Positions 24,396-31,985 of a stretch of 64,000 bases of DNA are shown here, piece after piece; position 1 is the stretch's first letter; each line of letters opens with the position of its first letter. Origin of the DNA: Pseudomonas sp. MM213 (lineage in GTDB: Bacteria > Pseudomonadota > Gammaproteobacteria > Pseudomonadales > Pseudomonadaceae); contig NZ_CP081943.1 of NCBI RefSeq assembly GCF_020423045.1, forward strand, positions 5,828,001 to 5,892,000. Direction: 5' to 3'. A program made the position numbers and the translations under genes. Below the pieces are notes generated by a model. The model was given only the letters and a program-made list of their open reading frames with translations. It had not been told where the DNA came from and ran no database searches.

Positions 24396-26813
24396 TCAGA
24401 ACAACACCTTCGCCACATCCGCAAAGCGCTTGGCAAAATGCACGGTAATCCCTTCCTTCAGATAATCCGGCAATTCATCAAAGCTCCCACGGTTAGGCTC
24501 CGGCAGAATCAATTCAAAAATCTTCTGCCGCCGCGCCGCAATCACCTTCTCGCGCACTCCGCCAATCGGTAAAACATGCCCCGTCAGCGTCAGTTCGCCG
24601 GTCATGGCCACGCCTTTTTTCGGCGGCTGATTGCGTGCCAGCGAGAGCAGGGCGCTGGCCATGGTCACGCCGGCGCTCGGGCCGTCTTTCGGGGTGGCGC
24701 CTTCCGGTACGTGCAGGTGGACGAAAGCCTCGTCGAAGAACTTCGGATCGCCGCCAAACGACTTCAGATTCGAGCTGACGTAGCTGTAGGCAATTTCCGC
24801 CGACTCCTTCATCACGTCACCCAATTGCCCGGTGAGTTTGAAACCACGGTTGAGCGTGTGAATCCGCGTCGCTTCAATCGGCAGTGTCGCGCCGCCCATA
24901 CTGGTCCAGGCCAGCCCGGTGATCACGCCGGTACCGGACAGCACTTGCTCGTTGCGGAACACCGGGTGGCCGAGTGAGGCTTCGAGGTCTTTCGGGCCGA
25001 GCTTGATCACCGCTTTTGGCTCATCGATCAACTTCATCACCGCCTTGCGCACCAGTTTGCCCAGTTGTTTTTCCAACTGCCGCACCCCGGCTTCACGGGC
25101 GTAACCGTCGATCAGCGCCTTCAACGCGGTGTCGCTGATGCTCAGGCTGCCTTTCGACACGCCCGCCTTCTCAAGCTGCTTGGGCCACAGATGACGCTTG
25201 GCGATGGCGATTTTTTCTTCGGTGATGTAACCCGACAGGCGAATCACTTCCATCCGGTCGAGCAACGGGCCGGGGATTGAATCGAGGGTGTTGGCGGTGC
25301 AGACGAACAGCACTTTCGACAGGTCCAGACGCAGGTCCAGGTAATGGTCGAGGAATTCGACGTTCTGTTCCGGGTCGAGGGTTTCCAGCAGCGCCGAGGC
25401 CGGATCGCCCTGGTAGCTCTGGCCCATCTTGTCGATTTCGTCGAGCATGATCACCGGGTTCATCACTTCGACGTCTTTCAACGCTTGCACGAGTTTGCCC
25501 GGCATCGCACCAATGTAGGTGCGACGGTGGCCCTTGATCTCGGCTTCGTCGCGCATGCCGCCGAGGCTGAAACGATAGAACGGTCGGCCCAAGGATTCGG
25601 CGATGGATTTGCCGACGCTGGTTTTACCCACGCCCGGCGGGCCGACCAGCAGCACGATGGAGCCGCTGATCTCACCTTTGTAGGCTCCCACGGCGAGGAA
25701 CTCGAGAATGCGGTCCTTGATGTCATCGAGGCCCGCGTGGTGTTTGTCCAGCACCTTGCGGGCATGTTTGAGGTCGAGTTTGTCCTCGCCATACACGCCC
25801 CACGGCACCGAGGTCGCCCAGTCGAGGTAGTTGCGCGTGACCGCGTACTCCGGCGATCCGGTCTCGAGGATCGACAGCTTGTTCATTTCCTCTTCAATGC
25901 GTTTCTGTGCCTGCGTCGACAACACCTTGCCGACCAGGCGCTGTTCGAACTGCTCGATGTCGGCGCTGCGGTCGTCCTTGGTCAGGCCCAGCTCTTGCTG
26001 GATGACTTTTAACTGTTCTTTGAGGAAGAACTCGCGCTGATGCTCGCCGATCTTGCGGTTAACTTCGGCGGAAATTTCTTTTTGCAGCCGCGCAACTTCA
26101 ACTTCCTTGCGCAGCATCGGCAGGACTTTTTCCATGCGCTTGAGCATCGGCACGCAGTCGAGCACTTCTTGCAGCTCGCTGCCGGTCGCCGACGTCAGGG
26201 CGGCGGCGAAGTCGGTCAGCGGCGACGGATCGTTGGGGCTGAAGCGGTTGAGGTAGTTCTTCAGCTCTTCGCTGTACAGCGGGTTGAGCGGCAGCAGTTC
26301 CTTGATCGCGTTGATCAGCGCCATGCCGTAGGCCTTGACCTCGTCGGTCGGCTCGGTGGGCTGGTGCGGGTACTCGACTTCCACCAGGTACGGCGGGCGA
26401 TGGTGCTTGAGCCAGGTCTTGAGGCGTACGCGGGTCAGGCCCTGGGCGACGAATTGCAGCTTGCCGTTTTCGCGGCTGGCGTGGTGCACCTTGACCAGCG
26501 TGCCGTAGAGCGGCAGGGCCGAGGTGTCGAAATGGCGCGGGTCTTCCTGGGGCGTGTCCATGTAGAACAGGGCCAGGGAGTGGTGATCGGATTTGCTCAC
26601 CAGATCCAGCGTTTCAGCCCACGGTTCTTCATTGACGATCACCGGCAGCACTTGGGCCGGGAAGAACGGGCGATTGTGGATCGGGATGATGTAGACCTTG
26701 TCCGGCAGGTTCTGGCCGGGCAGGGCGAGGCCTTTGCCGGTGGAGTGGTGCGGGGCGTTTTCGGGGTCGGCGTAGTCGCTCGGGTCTTCGGGGAATTCTT
26801 GCTGGTCGCTCAT
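24396..26813 (-). CDS. lon: Second Lon-type ATP-dependent protease (AsrA-like)
   Basis: An 805-residue Lon protease. The N-terminal LAN domain begins near residue 45 (VYIIPIHNRPFFPAQVLP). The AAA+ module has Walker A GPPGVGKTSVGK near residue 390 and Walker B VIMLDEIDKMG. The protease domain has the Ser/Lys dyad region PEGATPKDGPSAGVTMASAL (Ser near residue 712). The divergent acidic N-terminus (DQQEFPEDPSDYADPENAPH) suits the second Pseudomonas Lon, related to P. aeruginosa AsrA, reported to be linked to the heat-shock and aminoglycoside response. The ATG at 26813 was chosen over the frame's upstream end. A near-consensus sigma-32 promoter lies about 30-58 bases upstream, which supports heat-shock control. 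Confidence 0.92.
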   Translation of the reverse strand: MSDQQEFPEDPSDYADPENAPHHSTGKGLALPGQNLPDKVYIIPIHNRPFFPAQVLPVIVNEEPWAETLDLVSKSDHHSLALFYMDTPQEDPRHFDTSALPLYGTLVKVHHASRENGKLQFVAQGLTRVRLKTWLKHHRPPYLVEVEYPHQPTEPTDEVKAYGMALINAIKELLPLNPLYSEELKNYLNRFSPNDPSPLTDFAAALTSATGSELQEVLDCVPMLKRMEKVLPMLRKEVEVARLQKEISAEVNRKIGEHQREFFLKEQLKVIQQELGLTKDDRSADIEQFEQRLVGKVLSTQAQKRIEEEMNKLSILETGSPEYAVTRNYLDWATSVPWGVYGEDKLDLKHARKVLDKHHAGLDDIKDRILEFLAVGAYKGEISGSIVLLVGPPGVGKTSVGKSIAESLGRPFYRFSLGGMRDEAEIKGHRRTYIGAMPGKLVQALKDVEVMNPVIMLDEIDKMGQSYQGDPASALLETLDPEQNVEFLDHYLDLRLDLSKVLFVCTANTLDSIPGPLLDRMEVIRLSGYITEEKIAIAKRHLWPKQLEKAGVSKGSLSISDTALKALIDGYAREAGVRQLEKQLGKLVRKAVMKLIDEPKAVIKLGPKDLEASLGHPVFRNEQVLSGTGVITGLAWTSMGGATLPIEATRIHTLNRGFKLTGQLGDVMKESAEIAYSYVSSNLKSFGGDPKFFDEAFVHLHVPEGATPKDGPSAGVTMASALLSLARNQPPKKGVAMTGELTLTGHVLPIGGVREKVIAARRQKIFELILPEPNRGSFDELPDYLKEGITVHFAKRFADVAKVLF

Positions 26814-26843
26814 GGGGCACCTGCGCAATGGGGTATGGGTCTT

Positions 26844-26871
26844 AGATGGGGCAGGTGGGGGGTGGTTTCAA
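26844..26871 (-). promoter_or_regulatory. Near-consensus sigma-32 heat-shock promoter of lon
   Basis: Reading the minus strand, TTGAAA (26871-26866), a 14-base spacer and CCCCATCT (26851-26844) match the sigma-32 pattern CTTGAAA-N11-16-CCCCATNT almost exactly. Confidence 0.75.
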
Positions 26872-27148
26872 TGGCTGGGGGTGTTTCGTGATGTGCGTTC
26901 AGGTTTTCGACAGGGTTGGGGGATTTTTGGTGTTTGTGCGGACCACATCGCTGGCAATCGACTCCTGCAGTTGTAGCGCATTCCAGCAGGCGACGCTTTT
27001 TCCAACCAGCTGATCAGCGTAGAGATCGAGATTCGAATTTACCGTTGGTCTGATATCGCCGTGCACCTGTTAGTTCTGACAGTTGTCGGAAAATGCCGTT
27101 TCAGATTGGATAAGGCTTCCGTAAATAACGCTTTGAAGGACCAATAAC
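26872..27148. other. Intergenic stretch between lon and the small orphan gene
   Basis: Together with the lon promoter this is a 335-base gene-free gap between divergent genes. The part nearest 27149 is AT-rich and probably holds the promoter of the small gene. An AAGGA at 27136-27140 is its ribosome-binding site. I see no RNA gene or repeat here. Confidence 0.5.
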
Positions 27149-27436
27149 ATGACTATCGACAATACAATTGTGATCCATGATTCTGCGGGTAATGAGGTTG
27201 TTGACGGCACAAAAGTAACAGGAGAGGCGTTGACGTTTTTTGGTACTACGCCTGCCAATAAGCTTGTCGAGATTTTCTTTAATAATGAAAAAGATCCTAG
27301 GTTTACCGTAAGTTCGGCCGGTGACCATTTCGGCAGGGTCACACTTTACTTGAAACCAGGTTCTTATCACACGAGGGTAAAATTCGAGCATCTGAAAGAA
27401 GAAAAAGAACTATTTTTCGAAGTACTGTTAGGGTGA
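27149..27436 (+). CDS. Small orphan protein, single Ig-like fold suspected
   Basis: A 95-residue protein with no signal peptide or membrane segment. The base composition is visibly AT-richer than the neighbours (many aat, aaa, att codons), suggesting acquisition. A clear AAGGA lies eight bases before the ATG. The pattern GxKVTGEALTFFGTTPANKLV...FTVSSAGDHFGRVTLYLKPGSYHTRVKF resembles one bacterial Ig-like repeat (V-G-x-A, then G-x-x-P-N-x-x-V, then a G-x-Y turn near the end). That is inference from pattern, not a recognised family. It is single-gene: lon is divergent and nagE convergent, with a terminator after it. Confidence 0.7.
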   Translation: MTIDNTIVIHDSAGNEVVDGTKVTGEALTFFGTTPANKLVEIFFNNEKDPRFTVSSAGDHFGRVTLYLKPGSYHTRVKFEHLKEEKELFFEVLLG

Positions 27437-27462
27437 AGTTCGTACCCGCTGCCTGAACTTCT

Positions 27463-27498
27463 AAAACACCGCTGAAACTACCCACAGCGGTGTTTTAC
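27463..27498. terminator. Bidirectional intrinsic terminator
   Basis: AAAACACCGCTG (27463-27474) pairs with CAGCGGTGTTTT (27485-27496) around a ten-base loop. The A run on one side and T run on the other allow termination of the small gene and of the convergent nag operon. Confidence 0.85.
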
Positions 27499-27556
27499 TA
27501 TTTGTCTTGTTACTTGACTCAAGCCAAGTGGACGATTATCTGTGGCAATTCCGGCC

Positions 27557-29272
27557 TCAGACCTTGGCACTCACCTCACTGCGATTGACCAACGCCTCCA
27601 GCGCATCGGTCAGGCTCGGCGCTTTGTCGCCGACCAACAGATGCCAGATGCCACCGTCCAGCTGACTGACTCCCTGACAACCCAGTGCCTTCAATTCACA
27701 TTCCGACAAGGTCTTGCCGTCGGCCAGTTGCAGACGAATCCGGGTCATGGCCACGCAATCCATCTGCAAGACGTTTTCCCTGCCACCCAACGCATTCAGC
27801 CAGCGCTGTGCTTCCGGGTGCGCCACGACGGCAGGCGCAGGCGTATCAATCGCAACCGCCGGTGTCGACACCGCCGCACGGCTGACTGCCGGCATCGCCA
27901 GGCGGATTTCGTCGGCAATACTGTCGGCCATGGGCCCGACGACCACCTGCAAACTCCCGCCCTTGCCCGGACGCACCACAGCCATCGCGCCCAGCGCTTT
28001 CAGCTCGGCATCGTTGGCCTTGTTGCGATCCACCATGTCCAGTCGCAGTCGCGTGGTGCAGGCACCGACGGTGAGCAAATTCTGCGCGCCGCCCAGCGCC
28101 TTGATGTACGCCCCGGCCCGTTGGTTTTCCGCCACCCGCGCTTTCTCGGTCGTGGCCACGTCTTCACGCCCAGGCGTCTTCAGGTTGAACCGGCGAATGC
28201 AGAAATTGAACACCGTGTAATAAATCACCGCATAGGCCAGCCCCACCGGGATCACCCGCCACCCATTAGTGGATTTGCCCCAACCGAGAATCATGTCGAT
28301 GAAGCCGCCGGAGAAGGTGAAACCGAGGTGGATGTTCAGAAGGTTGGTGACAGCCATCGACAGGCCCGTCAGCAGCGCGTGCAGCAGATACAGCAGCGGC
28401 GCGAGAAACATGAAGGCGAATTCGATCGGCTCGGTCACCCCAGTCAGGAACGAGGTCAGCGCCATCGACAGGAAGATCCCGCCCATCACTTTGCGCCGTT
28501 CCGGCAACGCATTGCGGTACATTGCCAGGCACGCCGCTGGCAGGCCGAAGAGCATCACCGGGAACATGCCGGTAGTGAATTGGCCGCCCTTGGGGTCACC
28601 GGCGAAGTAGCGCGAGATATCGCCGGTCACCAGTGCGCCGGTGGCCGGGTCAGTGAAGTTGCCGAAGACGAACCACGCCATGTTGTTGATGATGTGGTGC
28701 AGGCCGGTCACGATCAGCAGGCGGTTGAGCACGCCGAAAATGAAGGCGCCCACGCTGCCGCTTTCCAGCATCAACACGCCGAAGCTGTTGATGCCGTGCT
28801 GGATCGGCGGCCAGATCAGGCCGAACACCACGCCCAGGCCGACTGCGGCGAACCCGGTGATGATCGGCACAAAGCGCCGGCCGCCGAAGAACGCCAGGTA
28901 TTCCGGGAGCTTGATGTCTTTGAAACGGTTGTACAGCGCACCGGCCATCAAGCCGCTGACGATCCCCGCGAGCATGCCCATGTTGATGCTCGCGTCGAGC
29001 ACCTTGAGGGTGGAGATCATCACCAGGTAGCCAATCACTCCAGCGAGGCCTGCGGTGCCGTTGTTGTCCTTGGCGAAGCCGACCGCGATGCCGATGGCGA
29101 AGATCATCGCCAGGTTGGCGAAGATGACCTGACCGGCATCGTGGATGATCGCGATGTCCAGCAGGTCGGTGTCGCCCAGGCGCAGCAACAACCCGGCAAT
29201 CGGCAGGATCGCGATCGGCAGCATCAGCGCACGGCCGAGGCGCTGCAGGCCTTCGATGAAGTATTGGTACAT
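27557..29272 (-). CDS. nagE: PTS N-acetylglucosamine-specific EIICB with an extra degenerate EIIB domain
   Basis: The 571-residue transporter imports N-acetylglucosamine as its 6-phosphate. Residues ~1-370 are the EIIC membrane domain (ALMLPIAILPIAGLLLRLG, GLHHIINNMAWFVFG, GVTEPIEFAFMFLAP). The first EIIB domain follows with phospho-acceptor Cys405 in GACTTRLRLDM. After a Ala/Pro/Val linker a second EIIB-like domain starts near residue 490 (NALGGRENVLQMDCVAMTRI). There the cysteine position before x-T-R is Ala508 and the nearest Cys is 506. It ends with LDGGIWHLLVG. This second domain is of the same subtype as the free protein at 18860. EIIA, HPr and EI come from the adjacent fused gene. Last gene of the nag operon. 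Confidence 0.95.
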   Translation of the reverse strand: MYQYFIEGLQRLGRALMLPIAILPIAGLLLRLGDTDLLDIAIIHDAGQVIFANLAMIFAIGIAVGFAKDNNGTAGLAGVIGYLVMISTLKVLDASINMGMLAGIVSGLMAGALYNRFKDIKLPEYLAFFGGRRFVPIITGFAAVGLGVVFGLIWPPIQHGINSFGVLMLESGSVGAFIFGVLNRLLIVTGLHHIINNMAWFVFGNFTDPATGALVTGDISRYFAGDPKGGQFTTGMFPVMLFGLPAACLAMYRNALPERRKVMGGIFLSMALTSFLTGVTEPIEFAFMFLAPLLYLLHALLTGLSMAVTNLLNIHLGFTFSGGFIDMILGWGKSTNGWRVIPVGLAYAVIYYTVFNFCIRRFNLKTPGREDVATTEKARVAENQRAGAYIKALGGAQNLLTVGACTTRLRLDMVDRNKANDAELKALGAMAVVRPGKGGSLQVVVGPMADSIADEIRLAMPAVSRAAVSTPAVAIDTPAPAVVAHPEAQRWLNALGGRENVLQMDCVAMTRIRLQLADGKTLSECELKALGCQGVSQLDGGIWHLLVGDKAPSLTDALEALVNRSEVSAKV

Positions 29273-29305
29273 GGCGGATCTCCCTGGATTCTTGTTATTA
29301 GTTGT

Positions 29306-31822
29306 TCAGCTCAGAGGCCAATGTTGGTGACAGGCGTGACGCACCGCGCTGGCGCTGCTCAGCTTGAGCAGGCCGTGGCTGATGCGTCGGCATTCGCTGG
29401 CGTCGAGGTGGCGCACGCGGTCCTTGATTTCGCCGATTTGCACCGGGCTGACCGACAACTCGCTGATGCCCAGGCCAATCAGGACCGGCGTCGCCAGCGG
29501 ATCGGAGGCGAGCGCGCCGCACACGCCGACCCAGCGGCCATGCACGGCGGCACCGGAGCAGGTCTGGGCGATCAGCCGCAGCAGCGCCGGGTGCATGGCA
29601 TCGACCCGCGACGCGAGGCCGGCGTGGTCGCGGTCCATCGCCAGGGTGTACTGGGACAAATCGTTGGTGCCGATGGACAGGAAGTCCGCGTGCTCGGCCA
29701 GTTGCTCGGCCAGCAACGCGGCGGCCGGGACTTCGATCATCACCCCCAACTCCGGGCGCTCGCTGACACCGAGCTCCGCGCACAAGGCCTCGAGACGCTG
29801 GCGGACGTGCAACAGCTCGTCGACTTCGGTGACCATCGGCAGCAGGATCCGGCAGCGCGACAACGGGCTGACGTGCAGCAGGGCGCGCAGTTGCTGATCG
29901 AGAATTTCCGGACGGGCCTGAGCCAGGCGAATCCCGCGCAAGCCGAGCACCGGATTGGCCTCGGTCGGCAATGGCAGGTAATCGAGCTGCTTGTCGCCGC
30001 CGACGTCGATGGTGCGGATAATCACCGACTTGTCGCCCATGGCGTCGAGCACCGCTTGATAGGCGACACGCTGTTCCTCTTCGTCCGGCGCAGTGTGGCG
30101 GTCGACGAACAGGAACTCGGTGCGCAGCAGGCCGACGCCATCGGCGCCGTTGGCCAGCGCATCGGCTGCCTCAGCGCTGGAGGCGACATTGGCGGCGACT
30201 TCGATCTGCACCCCGTCGAGCGTCAGCGCCTGGGTATGCGCCTGAGATTGTTGCAGCGCTCGACGTTGCTGGTGGTCCCGTTGCGCCTGATGCACGTCGG
30301 CCATGCGCTGGGCAGAAGGCGCGAGTTCGAGACGCCCACCGTCGGCATCCAGCACCACCGCCTGGCCCTGTTGCTGATCCAGCAGCGCCGACCCCAGCGC
30401 GACCATGCACGGCAAGCCTTTGCCGCGAGCGAGAATCGCCACGTGGGACGTCGCGCCGCCCTCGGCCATGCACAGCCCGGCGACCCCTTGCTGGCTGAGT
30501 TGCAGCAGGTCGGACGGGGTCAGTTCATGCGCGGCGACGATGGCGCCGGCCGGCAGGTCGTAGTGCCAGCGCTCACCGAGCAGCGCGCGCAATACCCGTT
30601 GCTTGAGGTCGCGCAAGTCGTTGGCGCGTTCGGCCAGCAATGGGCTGCCGAGTTGCTGCAGCACGTCGCATTGCACATCGATCGATTGGCTCCAGGCGTG
30701 AGTCGCGGCCACGCCCCGGTCGATGGCGGCGTGTGCTGCATCCAACAGCGCCGGGTCTTCGAGCAGGGCGAGGTGCGCGGCGAAGATCGCTTCTTCGTCG
30801 GTGTCCTTGTGCTTCCTGGCCTGGGCCAGCGTGGTATCGATTTCGTGGCGCACGGCGTTCAGCGCGGTATCAAGGGCATGGCGCTGTTGCTCCGGAACGT
30901 GGTTGCCGGCGTCCTCCGGCAAGCTGATCGTGTTCAAGCGAAATAGCGGTCCGCCGACCAGGCCGGGCGCAGCGCACACACCATGAAGTACACCCGCTTC
31001 GGCTGCACGCCGACGCTGGGCAATCGGTGTTGGCGCGATGGCGTGACTGTCTTCGGTCAGCGCGGTGGACAATGCCGTCAACAATGCTTGCAGCGCCGCT
31101 TCGGCATCCGTGCCCTGACAGCTGACCTGAACCTCGTCCTGCTCACCGATGGCCAGCCCCATCAACCCGATCAGGCTGTCGCAGCGCGCCGATTTGCCGG
31201 CGAAGTGCAGCTGCGATTTGCTTTTGAAGCCTTGTGCGGTCTGGCGGATCAGCGCTGCCGGCCGAGCGTGCAAACCACCCCGGTGGGCGATACGGATGTG
31301 GCCGACAAACGCTTCCCCGGACAGGTCCGCTTCTGCCTGCGCGCCAGACGCCTGTCGACGAATGATGTGCAGCAACGGTTCACCGACCTTCACCGATTTC
31401 AGCGTGATTGGCCGCGCCTGAAAGTCCTCGCTGTTGGTCAGGATCATCAGGCTGACCAGGCTTTTGCACTGCTGCGCGACCTTGTCCAGGTCATAGCGCA
31501 GCAGTGGCTGGCCATTGGCGACGCGCGCCCCTTCCTTGACCAGCATCGAGAACCCGTTGCCCTGCAACTCGACGGTGTCCAGGCCCAGGTGCAGCAGCAA
31601 TTCGGCGCCGTTGTCGGCGCGCAAGGTGATGGCGTGGCCGGTGCGGGCGACGTGCACCACCACGCCGGCGCACGGCGCGTGCAGGGTATCGTTCAGCGGA
31701 TCGATGGCGATCCCGTCGCCCATCGCGCCGCTGGCGAACACCGGGTCCGGGACCTTGGCGAGTGTGAGCACCGGGCCGCTGAGCGGGGCGCTGAGGGTCA
31801 GCTCTTTATTATTGTTGTGCAT
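29306..31822 (-). CDS. nagF: Fused PTS EIIA-HPr-enzyme I of the N-acetylglucosamine system
   Basis: An 838-residue relay protein built like the trehalose one. The EIIA domain has His78 in LLLHLGLDTVELQGNGF. The HPr domain has His185 in GLHARPAALIRQTAQGF. The enzyme I part has His460 in GGATSHVAILARG, then GVGLLRTEFLFVDRH, GVMIEVPAAALLAEQLAEHA, DFLSIGTNDLSQYTLAMDRD and the Cys in GVCGALASDP. It passes phosphate from PEP to NagE. It starts 163 bases after the nagA-nagB stop, with a REP doublet in that gap, and nagE follows 33 bases later. The sequence differs clearly from the trehalose paralogue in linkers, so the duplication is old. Confidence 0.95.
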   Translation of the reverse strand: MHNNNKELTLSAPLSGPVLTLAKVPDPVFASGAMGDGIAIDPLNDTLHAPCAGVVVHVARTGHAITLRADNGAELLLHLGLDTVELQGNGFSMLVKEGARVANGQPLLRYDLDKVAQQCKSLVSLMILTNSEDFQARPITLKSVKVGEPLLHIIRRQASGAQAEADLSGEAFVGHIRIAHRGGLHARPAALIRQTAQGFKSKSQLHFAGKSARCDSLIGLMGLAIGEQDEVQVSCQGTDAEAALQALLTALSTALTEDSHAIAPTPIAQRRRAAEAGVLHGVCAAPGLVGGPLFRLNTISLPEDAGNHVPEQQRHALDTALNAVRHEIDTTLAQARKHKDTDEEAIFAAHLALLEDPALLDAAHAAIDRGVAATHAWSQSIDVQCDVLQQLGSPLLAERANDLRDLKQRVLRALLGERWHYDLPAGAIVAAHELTPSDLLQLSQQGVAGLCMAEGGATSHVAILARGKGLPCMVALGSALLDQQQGQAVVLDADGGRLELAPSAQRMADVHQAQRDHQQRRALQQSQAHTQALTLDGVQIEVAANVASSAEAADALANGADGVGLLRTEFLFVDRHTAPDEEEQRVAYQAVLDAMGDKSVIIRTIDVGGDKQLDYLPLPTEANPVLGLRGIRLAQARPEILDQQLRALLHVSPLSRCRILLPMVTEVDELLHVRQRLEALCAELGVSERPELGVMIEVPAAALLAEQLAEHADFLSIGTNDLSQYTLAMDRDHAGLASRVDAMHPALLRLIAQTCSGAAVHGRWVGVCGALASDPLATPVLIGLGISELSVSPVQIGEIKDRVRHLDASECRRISHGLLKLSSASAVRHACHQHWPLS

Positions 31823-31868
31823 GGCTCGGTCTCATCAAAAAACAACAGTTCGTATCAACGCCGTCCCC

Positions 31869-31962
31869 TGTAGGAGCCGAGCTTGCTCGCGAAGGCGGCA
31901 TTTCAGCCGCAGATGATGCGTCGGATGTACCAACGTCTTCGCGAGCAAGCTCGGCTCCTGCT
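31869..31962. repeat. REP doublet, CGAGCTTGCTCG type, inside the nag operon
   Basis: Arms TAGGAGCCGAGCTTGCTCGC (31871 on) and its near complement ending about 31960 lie between nagA-nagB and nagF. They could stabilise or separate the two halves of the message. Confidence 0.88.
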
Positions 31963-31985
31963 GGGGTATGCATTCACCATTCGAA

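Noticed and set aside
27542..30946. 1134-codon open frame on the plus strand
   Set aside because: Lies opposite nagE and nagF, is His/Gln/Arg-rich without any domain, and has no ribosome-binding site of note.
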